A stretch of 54,241 nt of DNA from Acidimicrobiia bacterium. GTDB taxonomy: Bacteria; Actinomycetota; Acidimicrobiia; Acidimicrobiales; AC-14. Location of the stretch: contig JAHFUQ010000013.1 in NCBI GenBank assembly GCA_023265045.1, forward strand, positions 1 through 54,241, written 5' to 3'. Below are positions 32,301 through 39,301 of the stretch, one piece after another. Within the stretch, counting starts at the first letter, position 1, and each line of letters starts with the position of its first letter. Position numbers and translations under genes: made by a program. The notes under the pieces were generated by a model. The model saw only the letters and a list, made by a program, of their open reading frames with translations, searched no databases and had not been told where the DNA came from.

Positions 32301-34460
32301 GGCGGCGTCGATGTCCTGGCCGCGCTTGTCGGCCACCGCCTTCAGCCGGGACGTGCCGGCCGAGACCACCGACTCGACCTTGCCGATGAACTCGTCGCGC
32401 TTGGCGTCGACCTTCGCCGGATCGGGTGAGCCCTGGGCGGTGATCTCCTTGGCCTCGATCTCCTCCTTGACGGTCTCCGACGCGCCGGCGATGCCTGCGG
32501 TGGCCTCGCCGCCGCGCTTTTCGACCTTGGCCGTGCCGGTGGCGCCCGCCTTCTCCACGTCTTGGTGGGCGGTCTCGCCCTCCTTCTTGGTTGCCGCGTC
32601 GATCGTCGCGACCTTGGCGTTCAACTCCTCCTCGGTGGCGCCCGCCGACATGCCGATGCCCTTGAGCTCGGTGACAATCTCGTCCTTGAGCGAGCCCTCG
32701 TCGGTCTTGGCCAGGGATTCGAGGGCGGAGATCGACTTGCCCCCGGCGAGCTTGGCCTTGGCGCCCGAAGAGATGCGCTTGGCGTGCTGGTCGGCCTGAG
32801 CGATCATGCGGGCGATCACGTCGCCGACGGCGTCGGCCTTCTCGGGGCTGAGCGGGCTGAGCGACGCCGGCCCCTTGTCGTGGAACGTGATCGGCGCCGC
32901 CTCGCCGGGCTTGGGCGCCTTGTCGATGTCGGCCAGCTTCTGGGCCATGGCGTCGGCGGCCGGGTCCATGCGAACCTTCTGGTCGTCGGTCGCCTTGGTG
33001 CCTTCCGCGGGGCGGGCGTCGGTTGGCATCGGCTGGGTCGGCGGGACGGAGGCTTGGGCGATGGCGGTGAGCTCGGCGGGCGGCGGTTCGGATCGGGGCA
33101 GGCTCTGGTCGGGCAGCCGGAACTCGCCGACGGACTCGACCGAGCGCACGGCCTCCTTGGCCGGGGCGGTGTCGAAGGGCTCGGGCGCGTCGGGCTCGGG
33201 CGCGGGCTTGACGGCGGCCTTGGCGTCCTGGTCGAAGTCCTTCTTCTCGGCCTGGCGCTTGGCGTCCTGCTCGTCGGCGGTCGTGGCGAGCTTCTCCGCG
33301 CCCGCCTTCACGTCGGACATGTCGGGTGGCGCCACCGCGCCCACGGCCGAGCCCGTGGCCGCCTTCCACTTCGACAGGGACGGGTCACCGATGGACGGCT
33401 TGGCGACCTTCGGGGCGCCGCCTCCTCCCTTGTGGGCTCCGCCGCCGCCCTTGTGGCCGCTTGGTTTGGGCGGTTTCAGCGCCTTGGTCGCCTCGACCAT
33501 CGCCGGGGCCGGGTGCTCCGCCGGCTCGGGCGGCGGCTTGTGCACGGCGGGCGGCGGGGGCGGCGGCTCCGGCCCCTCCACGCCCCGCTGCGGCGCCACC
33601 AGGGTGGACAGCCCGAAAAGACCCTGCGGCTGCTCGGGCGTCGCCGGCTGGGTGGCTATGGGCGGCGTCGCGGACTCGGTGGGCGGAAGGTCGGTTCGGA
33701 CGGAGGTGTCCGACGGTGCGGTCGCCGGCTGCGGCGCCGGAGGCGCCGTGGGCGGCGCCCCGGGCTGCATCGAGGTGTCGGACGGCGCGGTCACCGCCTG
33801 AGGCGCCGGCGGCGCGGTGGGCGCCAGCGCCATCGGCGGCGGGGATTCGGCCAGGCCGTTCAGGGCGGTCATCGCCATGCCGCCCAGCCTCGGCAACCCC
33901 GGCGCGCCAGGGGCGAGCGGCCGGCGACCGTCGGCCTTGACGTCGCCCGCGGCGCCAGCGGCAGGTAGGGGAGGCGCCACGAGCGAGTTCCTCACGGTGG
34001 CAAGGGCATCGAGCATGTCCCGCAGGCCGGTGCTCGCCCCCTCGCCGCCGGGCGAGCCCTCGCCCGCGTCACCGGTCCCTTCGCCGCCGCCGGTCCCGTC
34101 GCCCGGCGGGGGAGGAGCCTCTCCGGCGCCGGCGGGTTTCGCCTTCGCGTCGCCTTCGCTCTCGGCGCTGGCGGTCTCGTCTTCACCCAGGGTCTCGAGG
34201 TACTGCCTGGCGGTGGCGGCGGCGGAACGCCGCTTGGCGAGCAGCGCCGCGACCGCCCCGTTGCCGGCGCTGGCCTGCAGGCTCATCACCCCTGCCGCCG
34301 TCATTCGATCGGCTCCTGGCGCGGCGTTGCCGCTGGCGGGGGCGGGTGTTTCCTCGCGAGCCGGCGCCGCCGCAGCCACCGACGAGCCGGCGCCGGCGAC
34401 CGGCTCGGCCTCAGCCGTGCGTCGCGTCTCCGCCACCCGTCTAGCCTTGCTCGCCACCAA
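26337..34460 (-). CDS. giant polymorphic-toxin-like protein (annexin-like repeats, ExoY-like region, JAMM, HINT)
   Basis: 2707 residues from TTG 34460 (GTG 34457 is equally possible). Residues 61-75 carry LQASAGNGAVAALLA, a motif seen at the N-terminus of proteins linked to extracellular contractile injection systems. Residues 80-480 are Pro/Gly/Ala-rich and 500-830 a charged helical rod. Annexin-like GxGTxE repeats occur near 1043, 1116 and 1366, and a hydrophobic segment at about 1520-1605. Around 1896-2020 an RPTN...K...K stretch and GDHDIF (Asp2015, Asp2017) resemble ExoY/edema-factor cyclases. A JAMM motif follows (HNHP His2268/His2270, Ser2299, Asp2302), then a HINT autoprotease (Cys2436 to Asn2573) and a 134-residue C-terminal domain. 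No signal peptide is visible. Confidence 0.85.
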   Translation of the reverse strand: MVASKARRVAETRRTAEAEPVAGAGSSVAAAAPAREETPAPASGNAAPGADRMTAAGVMSLQASAGNGAVAALLAKRRSAAATARQYLETLGEDETASAESEGDAKAKPAGAGEAPPPPGDGTGGGEGTGDAGEGSPGGEGASTGLRDMLDALATVRNSLVAPPLPAAGAAGDVKADGRRPLAPGAPGLPRLGGMAMTALNGLAESPPPMALAPTAPPAPQAVTAPSDTSMQPGAPPTAPPAPQPATAPSDTSVRTDLPPTESATPPIATQPATPEQPQGLFGLSTLVAPQRGVEGPEPPPPPPAVHKPPPEPAEHPAPAMVEATKALKPPKPSGHKGGGGAHKGGGGAPKVAKPSIGDPSLSKWKAATGSAVGAVAPPDMSDVKAGAEKLATTADEQDAKRQAEKKDFDQDAKAAVKPAPEPDAPEPFDTAPAKEAVRSVESVGEFRLPDQSLPRSEPPPAELTAIAQASVPPTQPMPTDARPAEGTKATDDQKVRMDPAADAMAQKLADIDKAPKPGEAAPITFHDKGPASLSPLSPEKADAVGDVIARMIAQADQHAKRISSGAKAKLAGGKSISALESLAKTDEGSLKDEIVTELKGIGMSAGATEEELNAKVATIDAATKKEGETAHQDVEKAGATGTAKVEKRGGEATAGIAGASETVKEEIEAKEITAQGSPDPAKVDAKRDEFIGKVESVVSAGTSRLKAVADKRGQDIDAAAQAQKSHYQSEGQKLRDALRRHYDKGDDASRTTAMVESRKATDWADKQIKSVDDKAAELKDRANELVKQATTRLREQGDKAKESIRDWAAGAQGKQRGWWDRLWDMFKDWGSQAKADNSAWEQQRNAESRDAIVSDMQLLTDVRTAIDQGNQAAIEEKLKGLDATQRELVMAYIKGGGQNGIGFVGMMAVGRLISRRVPELVTKWEDRAVADWPWLDLNLLAQARNPGFNASAIGNQVRGAVAVAGTDEAKLFSALGQAKSKVERAALDKFYLETFKTTIQADVKSDTEGLFGDSDEWKRAQALLEGKGDEADAAAIHDAISGWGTNEKAINDALRGKSDAERRAIIKAYKDKYGVDLVEDLKGDMEGAELDVATSLLAGDEDAATAAELENAMAGAGTDEAAITKAYERIREETEAKARAKGMSAAEVQAEVERRNAQVRQIFNEKYGKNWTGEGKDPLAAAMGEELGGAEHSLGEALAAGNQTDIDAAKARVEHESAYTDDTKIEDLLRHQNERAKTEVKLDNAANERYLKEQLGAGNLSEDQYKADKAALDEKKKGADEEIKKKASKYMGDLAKAYDDKQYTNAYDENGMPIAGATGDFERMLSTEVGSGGLFGDRNDEKVRKLYDNAGTMSPEDEIYYATTGAGTDEDRIKETLRGKKKSDIDKIEAAYNEAHKNDKPPGNFRDDILGDLGGRDDFDVQQLLKGEPETPEEALERARERAEYEKSGLFGSIFGDSLNVDTQTDTMATQLATFKDLDARKRAGEKLTPEEERQLEEANAAFDILKVGQEEAVEQHRAVVDDVTDMAAQVGAAVVGLAATIITGGGAAPLLAAGWAAAAGAAAGTAASIAIKAILKGAAYSYEDAAIEAGVGMVDATAQYFTAGLSNALKAMKFMEALAKKGLTGKALEFAIREGIQGAISGIPAAAAGAMAEEGLWHGDDPFQAFMEAVGTGMYMGAAMGVGMGGAMEGGEAALKAAGVELKWGGLGKKKPGEAAAGAGGGHGEHAEAKGEVKPAPVDVPPEADIDGVVDTVKEGKLPDGRHVPEEGKGPALGGDEVPPSPLEEVPIGKDEPGGGAKDEATGAAKDEKAGVKEEEKPGALKEESLGEAKDKLDAGAEEPPPEVKELLDALQSGDAPGTPLSDADLAQRMGIPEDAASKMRKFCEAYGVVLDVRPTNVGGLEMLANKLGLPKPEVLKNKTINALDVKLGISEAHKGKVGVVNPADMRLPDDFHNLPPKERAELIDRIEQRQKEWNEWQRDKKVQALLAEGVISVRDGVVYAGTGAEAKPFTGDHDIFNVQRADGRPMTRAEYDFYITQMRFWGMNVEHGAHLEWEPTKPKDAKMKKDIIAQHSPGGKEPLVRFGPDGSATTQWHTGPDHIEFAPPSSEITPGGKLGEDMSQGFKRPGEEGATGADTKASVDETAPPVVPKEEPQPKPFDDDFKGHIDDDPSSHAGPTKESEAMPFDPDAPPHEQLDGLVGGEKGDAFQTSSPTEANQLFQQAIRADPKNEYGVWYDKGSGQIIVNKGTSNATAPPKGEGPFVLLAHNHPGRAGQGTGAFYEPVAAGSKAARGDVVPSRKDVALVLNDVHSLGQGIEAKISVAGGEFTVTYSFDPHTKELRVTGPYGPNGAYETKVFKSIEQFREFNTDFMGKPKPSSPDPVLEKLWEQAVASGVNGPAEIKAKGHEAGLPDENDLNPPPPAKTLTAAQEAYKPCFLAGTLVDVGDGAVPIERLARESKVMGQHPAQAHTAGLYAVLATHRGSTGAVVEVGVDGATVRCTRQHLFSVVGDGWVPAVDLKLGHRLETATGRAALVSSVIVEHLPTDLATFNLSVETVSTYFVRIGGSSVLVHNGPTDDDLYAQPLFWILDKKWRLRTDDTDGLSVWRTESRADVETLMATRVKVDARGVKDVHSFWTPEQLKAAGLAAPETPGTGSLAEAGLQHHSLRPEGAADPSAPLTESQFAELQQLLEGAPKTTPVKPTELKC

Positions 34461-34594
34461 CGCCGGTTGAAGGCTGCGGGGGCAGCCCTTTGGGCGACCT
34501 GGCGTGCCCTTTCAGGCAGGAGGTCGGGAGCTGGCACGGGCCGCCGAGGTTGCATCGATGCCATGTCCGCGAGCGGCGCCGGTGATGTGAGCGT

Positions 34595-34634
34595 ACGTGG
34601 GCCGACGTGGGCCGACGTTGGCCGAAGTGGGCCG
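34595..34634 (+). repeat. four 10-bp direct repeats upstream of the toxin gene
   Basis: Units ACGTGGGCCG, ACGTGGGCCG, ACGTTGGCCG, AAGTGGGCCG lie head to tail at 34595, 34605, 34615 and 34625. The 10-bp period is close to one helical turn, as expected for an array of sites bound on one face. They sit 135 bp before the toxin start in an otherwise featureless 183-bp gap. Confidence 0.7.
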
Positions 34635-34643
34635 CCGGGCGCC

Positions 34644-35114
34644 TCAGCGAGGGCGCGTCGTCCGGCGGCGGCCGATCACCCGCCCCACTGCTCGTGGCCC
34701 GTTCCTTGCCAACTGGCCCGCGAGAACGCCGGCGCGGCGGGCGGCGCCGGGGGTACCCTCCTGGTCGGCATCGGACTCTGCCGCTGGCGGCCGCTTTGCG
34801 TACACGGTTGCTTTTGACAGCACCGCCAGGGCCGCGGCTGAGCACTCGGCGAGGATCCACAGGCTCGGATCGTGGCGACCGAGCAGGAGCGGCGCGGCGG
34901 CAAAACCCAGGACGAGGGCATGGTCCAGCGCCCGATGGGCGGCGCGCCCGAGGAGCGACCACCCGCCCAGGGGGCCGTCGGTGAGCGCGGCGCCGGCAAC
35001 GATCAGCACGGCGCCGGCGAGCACGATGGGGCCCGAGCCGGGCATCCCCACGGCGGCCAGGGCCAGTCCCGCGCCGAGCGCGTATTCGAGCGCTTGGTGA
35101 AGCCAGAAGGGCAT
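34644..35114 (-). CDS. small membrane protein
   Basis: 156 residues from ATG 35114 (MPFWLHQALEYALGAG); a TTG at 35135 is in frame but unlikely. Three or four hydrophobic segments are visible: ALGAGLALAAVGM, IVLAGAVLIVAGAAL, ALVLGFAAAPLLLG and ILAECSAAALAVLS. The C-terminal 45 residues are basic and cytoplasmic. No family is recognised. It precedes the toxin gene on the same strand by 183 bp. Confidence 0.75.
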   Translation of the reverse strand: MPFWLHQALEYALGAGLALAAVGMPGSGPIVLAGAVLIVAGAALTDGPLGGWSLLGRAAHRALDHALVLGFAAAPLLLGRHDPSLWILAECSAAALAVLSKATVYAKRPPAAESDADQEGTPGAARRAGVLAGQLARNGPRAVGRVIGRRRTTRPR

Positions 35115-35184
35115 TGAGCGCCGGTCCGTCGACAACGGCGGGACCCTAATCCGGCTGCGAGAGGGGCCTGGTCCGACGGCACGC

Positions 35185-36705
35185 TCAAACGTCGGCGGCG
35201 AGGATGCCCTGTTCGATGGCGAAGAGGGCGGCGGCGCCGCGGGTCGAGACGCCGATCTTGGTGTAGATGTGCTGCACGTGGTGGTCGGCGGTCTTGGGCG
35301 CGATCACGAGCCGGTCGGCGACCTGCTTGGTGGTGAGGCCCAGGGTGAGGAGCCGGAGCACCTCCGCCTCGCGGGCGGTGAGCCCCGCGGGCAGCGGGGG
35401 TCGGGCCGAGCGGCGGTGGCCGGCGGCCGCGAGGATCCGCTCGACGGCCTCGCCGTCGAGGCGGCCGGCGGCGCTCATCCCCCGCAGCTCCGCGGCCGCT
35501 TCTTCCCCCGCGCGGGCAGGGCGGTGGGGGCGGTCGGAGCGCATGGCCTGGTAGCAGTCGGCCGCGGCCAATACCCGCTGGCTCTCGTCGAGGTGGGCGC
35601 CGGTCAGCCGGCGGTGGTAGCCGGAGCCGTCGATGCGCTCGTAGGCGGCGCATGCCGTTCCTGCGAGCGTCGAGGTGAAGGGCACCCGCCGGAGAAGCTG
35701 GTCGGTCACCAGGGCGTGCGTCTCGGCGCGGTCGCGCTCGTCGCGCGTGAGCGGCCCGGGCTTGTCCCAGATCGTGTTCGGAACGGAGACCCGGCCGAGG
35801 TCGTGCACCAGCGCCGCCTGCTCGGCGGCCGGCCCGCACGCGTCCCGGGCGAGGGCGGCGACGGCGCGCGAGTGGCCGCTCGTCCAGGGTGACTTGAGGT
35901 CGGCGAAGTCGGCCAGGACGACCAGCGTCTCGAGCGCTTCAGCGTCGTCGAGGGGCGGTGCGGGAGGGGCGACCGCGAGGGCGGCGTCCCACGAGTCGGC
36001 CGGCTCCACCTGCTCCCACCACTGGCGGGCGCCGCTGAGCACGAGGTCGGCGAGGTCGGGGTCATAGGCCTTGGCGCGCCGGGACTTGACGATCTCGAGG
36101 GCGCGATCGATCCCCTCGATGCGGGCGAGCACCTCCAGCTCCTGGCTGAGATGGGCGATGCGCATCGGACGGGGAATGGCGACGCCTTTGAGGCCGAGGG
36201 GCAGGCCGCGGCCGTTCCAGCGTTCGAAGGTCGCGCCCAGCGCGGCGCGCACTGGCTCGTCGAGATGGAGCCGCTTGGCGAAGGCGTCGGCGACCTCGCA
36301 CGCGGAGCGAAAGTTGACCTCGGCGGCCTTCTTGCCGCCCGCGAGCACGGCGAGCACCGAGCGGAGGCGACTCGGCCCGGACTGGCCCGGTCCCGCGTGA
36401 GTGACCATGAGCCGCATGACGTCGAACGGGTTGGCGAAGTCGGCTTGCAGGGACTGGGCCCGCAGCTCGATCTCGTCGCCGAAAACGACGGCGGTGTCGA
36501 AGGCGTGGCCGGTGCAGCCCAGGAAGCGAAGCGCCGAGGTCCACCACGTCGTGGCCCGTTCCGGGGCCTCGGCGCCCGCGGCCGTGGCCAGATGCTGGGC
36601 GAGCGCCGTGGCCCGGAGCTGGGCGCCCGGCGGTTGTCCGAAGGCGTGGTCCTGCGCCACGGCCAGGAGGGCGGCGATCTCGACCTTGGTGACGGGAGCG
36701 CGCAC
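35185..36705 (-). CDS. HD-GYP-like phosphohydrolase with LuxR output domain
   Basis: 506 residues from GTG 36705. Residues about 1-250 are helical and sensor-like. An HD domain follows: SGHSRAVAALARDA, ALVHDLGRVSVP, then DKPGPLTRDERDRAETHALVTDQLL and AYERIDGSGYHRRL, close to the HD-GYP pattern though the GYP triad reads GYH. The last 65 residues are a LuxR helix-turn-helix (LTAREAEVLRLLTLGLTTKQVADRL...HHVQHIYTKIG). It may couple cyclic-nucleotide cleavage or binding to transcription. A broken paralogue lies at 44635-45516. It is divergent from a SnoaL-like gene across an 18-bp dyad. Confidence 0.88.
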   Translation of the reverse strand: MRAPVTKVEIAALLAVAQDHAFGQPPGAQLRATALAQHLATAAGAEAPERATTWWTSALRFLGCTGHAFDTAVVFGDEIELRAQSLQADFANPFDVMRLMVTHAGPGQSGPSRLRSVLAVLAGGKKAAEVNFRSACEVADAFAKRLHLDEPVRAALGATFERWNGRGLPLGLKGVAIPRPMRIAHLSQELEVLARIEGIDRALEIVKSRRAKAYDPDLADLVLSGARQWWEQVEPADSWDAALAVAPPAPPLDDAEALETLVVLADFADLKSPWTSGHSRAVAALARDACGPAAEQAALVHDLGRVSVPNTIWDKPGPLTRDERDRAETHALVTDQLLRRVPFTSTLAGTACAAYERIDGSGYHRRLTGAHLDESQRVLAAADCYQAMRSDRPHRPARAGEEAAAELRGMSAAGRLDGEAVERILAAAGHRRSARPPLPAGLTAREAEVLRLLTLGLTTKQVADRLVIAPKTADHHVQHIYTKIGVSTRGAAALFAIEQGILAADV

Positions 36706-36718
36706 GTCGCCACCGTAG

Positions 36719-36736
36719 ATGGGGTGTATTCCCCAT
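36719..36736 (+). promoter_or_regulatory. dyad in the divergent LuxR/SnoaL intergenic region
   Basis: ATGGGG and CCCCAT arms flank a 6-bp centre (TGTATT) in the 66-bp gap between the HD/LuxR and SnoaL-like starts. The size and position suit a LuxR-type operator controlling both genes; the binding protein is inferred. Confidence 0.4.
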
Positions 36737-36771
36737 GCGGCGGCTGCCCCGGTCGGCTCATGCTGGCGACC

Positions 36772-37197
36772 ATGAACGAACACACACAGACCCTGACCGA
36801 CCCCAAGATCGAAGTCATCCGGAGCATGTACGAGGCCTTCGGGCGAGGCGACATGGACGCCGTCCTCGTCGACGTGGCCGATGAAGTGGAGTGGATCTCC
36901 GTGACGGAGACGCCCAACCCGACCGTTCCTTGGTACGGCAGCTACCGGGGCAAGGGCGACGTGCCCCGCTTCTTCAAGGAGATCGGGTCGAACGTCGAGG
37001 TCACCGAGTTCGCGCCGCTGTCGTTCACGTCCAACGAGACCGACGTCATGGTCGCCCTCCGGTGGGCTATCACCGTCCGGGCGACGGGCAAGAGCGCGTC
37101 GCTGCACATGCTGCACTGGTGGCGATTCGCCGAGGGCAAGGTCGTGTTCGTGCGCACGGCCGAGGACACCGAGCAGACGGCGGCCGCCTTCTCCTAG
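36772..37197 (+). CDS. SnoaL-like (NTF2-fold) protein
   Basis: 141 residues from ATG 36772 (ATG 36760 is in frame four codons earlier). The pattern KIEVIRSMYEAFGRGDMDAVL...VEWI, YRGKGDVPRFFKEIG, and MLHWWRFAEGKVVFVRTAEDTEQ is that of SnoaL-like NTF2-fold proteins, about 130-140 residues long. They bind or isomerise small hydrophobic molecules; the ligand here is unknown. It is divergently transcribed from the HD/LuxR regulator, its probable controller. Confidence 0.88.
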   Translation: MNEHTQTLTDPKIEVIRSMYEAFGRGDMDAVLVDVADEVEWISVTETPNPTVPWYGSYRGKGDVPRFFKEIGSNVEVTEFAPLSFTSNETDVMVALRWAITVRATGKSASLHMLHWWRFAEGKVVFVRTAEDTEQTAAAFS

Positions 37198-37212
37198 CGG
37201 CTGGGCGCGCGC

Positions 37213-38940
37213 TCAGTCGCACTCGTAGTCGCACCAGACCTGGTCGAACCGGCGCTGCCTGAGGTCGTCGTCGGAGATGAGGAAATAGAGACGACCGGCT
37301 GATCCGGGGAACGCGGCCTCGTCATAGAGGTCGACTTGGAGGAGTAGGGCGTCCACACCGGGTTCAGGGGTGTTCTGGATGAGGTCCGGGTGGCCGAGCA
37401 TGCGGTGGAGCTTCTCGTGCTGGGGAAGGGCCTCGTACAGATAGGCCTCGATTTCGTCCAGGGTGAACGACTCGGGGGCGAACGGGAAGAGGCTGAACTC
37501 GGCTTCGGGGACGAGCGGGACGGCCACGTGACGCCACCCGTCGCCGAGCTCGTGGGGAAGGGCGGCGCGCACGAGGGCGGCGTCGCTGTCCCACACGCGG
37601 ACGCTCCAGACGATCGACCCGGGGGGGTTCGGCAGCTCGTCGTAGAAGAACGACAGCAGTCCGGTGGGCGGAAGAAGGCGGTCCTCGTCGAGAGGTGATA
37701 CGTCGGGCAGGTTCACCTGAGCCACGAAGCTCAGCGGCCGCCCGTCGTAGGCGGGCCAGGCGAACCCCTTCGGAGCGTCGGGGCGGCCGCCCAGCTTGGA
37801 GGCGCCGATCGGTAGCCAGGTATCGGCGCCCTCGTCGTCGGCCGGCGCGACGCCGCCCCACGCCCACACCGACCCGTCCGACTTGAGGGCGAGCTGGCTG
37901 GCGATGGCGACGACGTCCTCGCCCACACCGGGTACGGGGACAGGGACGTCGTGGTGGTGGTCGGCGCCGTCGCCGAGTTGGCCGCCGGAGCCCGAGCCCC
38001 AGGCCCACACCGTGCCGTCCTGTTTCAGGGCGAACGTGCAGTACGGGCCGGCGGTCAGGGCGACGACGTGGTCGAGCCCCGGGAGGACCGCCGGCGTCTC
38101 GGTGTTCCATGTGACAACCGAGCCGCCCTCGGTGAGGGCGGCGCCGCCCGCGACGGCCACGATCCCGTCAAGGCCGGGGAGGCGTGGCGGCGCGACGCTG
38201 CCCATCGTGTAGCCGGGCCACCGGGCGACGGTCCCGTCGGCGAGCACGGCGATGCGGTTGCCCCACCCGCCGAGGCGCAGGCCGGGCGCGGGGATGGCGA
38301 CGAGTACGGGCGCGGCCAGGATGCCGGCGATGCCACCCTCGTCGCCGGCGCCGAGACCCAGGGCCCATGCCTTCCCGTCGCGGGTCACGACGCGCGTCGG
38401 CGGTCCCCCCGCCAGCGCGACGACGTCGCGTTCGAGCCCGGGAACGGGACCCGGGCGGAGCCGGTCGGGACCCACGCCGCCGCCGAGCTCCCCGTACCGG
38501 TTCGAGCCCCACCCGACCACCGACCCGTCCTCGAGGAGCGCCAGGCTGGTCTCCCCGCCGGCGGCGATGGCGGTCGCGCCCGCCACCCCGTCGACCACCA
38601 CCGGCGCCCGCCGGTTGGCGCGTGTGCCGTCGCCCAGCTGGCCGGCCGCGTTCTCGCCCCAGGCCGCCACCGATCCGTTGGCGAGCAGGGCCAGGTAGTG
38701 GTAGCCGCTGCTGGCGATAGCGACCGCCGGGCCGGGCAGCCCGTCGACCGGTGCGGGCAACCGGTATCGCGGCGTGCGCGGCTCGGCCGCGGGCTGCGAT
38801 CGGAGGCGGATGGAGGGCAGGCCGCGCGCGATGAGGGCATCGGCGTGGTGGCCGAGCCCGGCGGCAACCAACCGGGCGCGCGCCGCGGCGCGAGCGTCGT
38901 CCGGGCCCATGACGCCCGTAACGGTAGGCGGCGAGCCCAT
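37213..38940 (-). CDS. RCC1-repeat protein fused to a DUF1963-like domain
   Basis: 575 residues from ATG 38940, with AGAAGGA 5 nt upstream. Residues about 60-375 form RCC1 propeller blades with repeated AIASSGYHYLALLANGSVAAWGENAAGQLGDGT-like units (kept short here; signatures WGxNxxGxLG). The C-terminal 190 residues resemble DUF1963 (YwqG type): PLSFVAQVNLPDV, GLLSFFYD, GHPDLIQN, LLLQVD, GRLYFLI. The combination suggests an intracellular protein-interaction platform; no signal peptide is present. It is preceded by a strong 16-bp-arm dyad at 38952-38988. Confidence 0.87.
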   Translation of the reverse strand: MGSPPTVTGVMGPDDARAAARARLVAAGLGHHADALIARGLPSIRLRSQPAAEPRTPRYRLPAPVDGLPGPAVAIASSGYHYLALLANGSVAAWGENAAGQLGDGTRANRRAPVVVDGVAGATAIAAGGETSLALLEDGSVVGWGSNRYGELGGGVGPDRLRPGPVPGLERDVVALAGGPPTRVVTRDGKAWALGLGAGDEGGIAGILAAPVLVAIPAPGLRLGGWGNRIAVLADGTVARWPGYTMGSVAPPRLPGLDGIVAVAGGAALTEGGSVVTWNTETPAVLPGLDHVVALTAGPYCTFALKQDGTVWAWGSGSGGQLGDGADHHHDVPVPVPGVGEDVVAIASQLALKSDGSVWAWGGVAPADDEGADTWLPIGASKLGGRPDAPKGFAWPAYDGRPLSFVAQVNLPDVSPLDEDRLLPPTGLLSFFYDELPNPPGSIVWSVRVWDSDAALVRAALPHELGDGWRHVAVPLVPEAEFSLFPFAPESFTLDEIEAYLYEALPQHEKLHRMLGHPDLIQNTPEPGVDALLLQVDLYDEAAFPGSAGRLYFLISDDDLRQRRFDQVWCDYECD

Positions 38941-38951
38941 GCGGCGTCCTT

Positions 38952-38988
38952 CTGCGGGTTGACCACCTCCGCGGTGGTGAACCCGCAG
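38952..38988. promoter_or_regulatory. long imperfect inverted repeat upstream of the RCC1 gene
   Basis: Arms CTGCGGGTTGACCACC (38952-38967) and GGTGGTGAACCCGCAG (38973-38988) pair at 15 of 16 positions around a 5-nt centre. The dyad ends 3-4 nt before the Shine-Dalgarno of the RCC1-DUF1963 gene. It may be an operator or a 5'-UTR hairpin controlling translation. Confidence 0.55.
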
Positions 38989-39046
38989 CAGAACCGCCCG
39001 AGGCGCCGACCGGCGCGGGCGGGCGCCTCGCGGGCGTGCCAACTTG

Positions 39047-39084
39047 GAGGCAGATCGCCCCCTTTTTCGGGGGCTATTTGCCTC
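39047..39084 (-). terminator. strong hairpin downstream of the small secreted-peptide gene
   Basis: GAGGCAGAT and ATTTGCCTC, then GCCCCC and GGGGGC, form a stem of about 15 pairs with one C/T mismatch and a 6-nt loop. A second hairpin CGGGGC/GCCCCG (39102-39116) lies just after the peptide stop codon. Neither has a clear T tract, so rho-independent action is uncertain, but both sit where a terminator would be. Confidence 0.45.
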
Positions 39085-39126
39085 AGCTTTCGAGGCTGGG
39101 TCGGGGCACAGCCCCGCCCGAGTCGG

Positions 39127-39234
39127 TCAGGTCCCGGTTGGGATCCCGGCCGCGGTCGCCGGGGCGGCGCCGAGCACCACCACGAGGGCGGCGGCGGCGG
39201 CCAACCCATTCGCGCCACCGGTGATCGTCTTCAT
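39127..39234 (-). CDS. tiny secreted peptide
   Basis: 35 residues, ATG 39234 to TGA 39127. AGGGGG lies 5 nt upstream. The sequence is nearly all signal peptide (MKTITGGANG, then an Ala/Leu/Val core, then APATAAG) and leaves a mature remnant of about 5-7 residues ending IPTGT. It fills an otherwise empty 360-bp stretch and is followed by two hairpins. It could be a signalling peptide precursor or the remains of a longer secreted protein. Confidence 0.45.
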   Translation of the reverse strand: MKTITGGANGLAAAAALVVVLGAAPATAAGIPTGT

Positions 39235-39301
39235 GCTGCCCCCTGCGAGTCGGCGTTTCTGACCGACTCCAGTCGCCCGCTCGCCGCGGCCCGCGGGGAC
39301 C

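Noticed and set aside
29166..32429. A 1087-codon open frame on the plus strand
   Set aside because: It lies wholly antisense to the giant toxin-like gene; its Leu/Val/Gly/Arg-rich composition is what a GC-rich complementary strand gives, and it has no recognisable domain.
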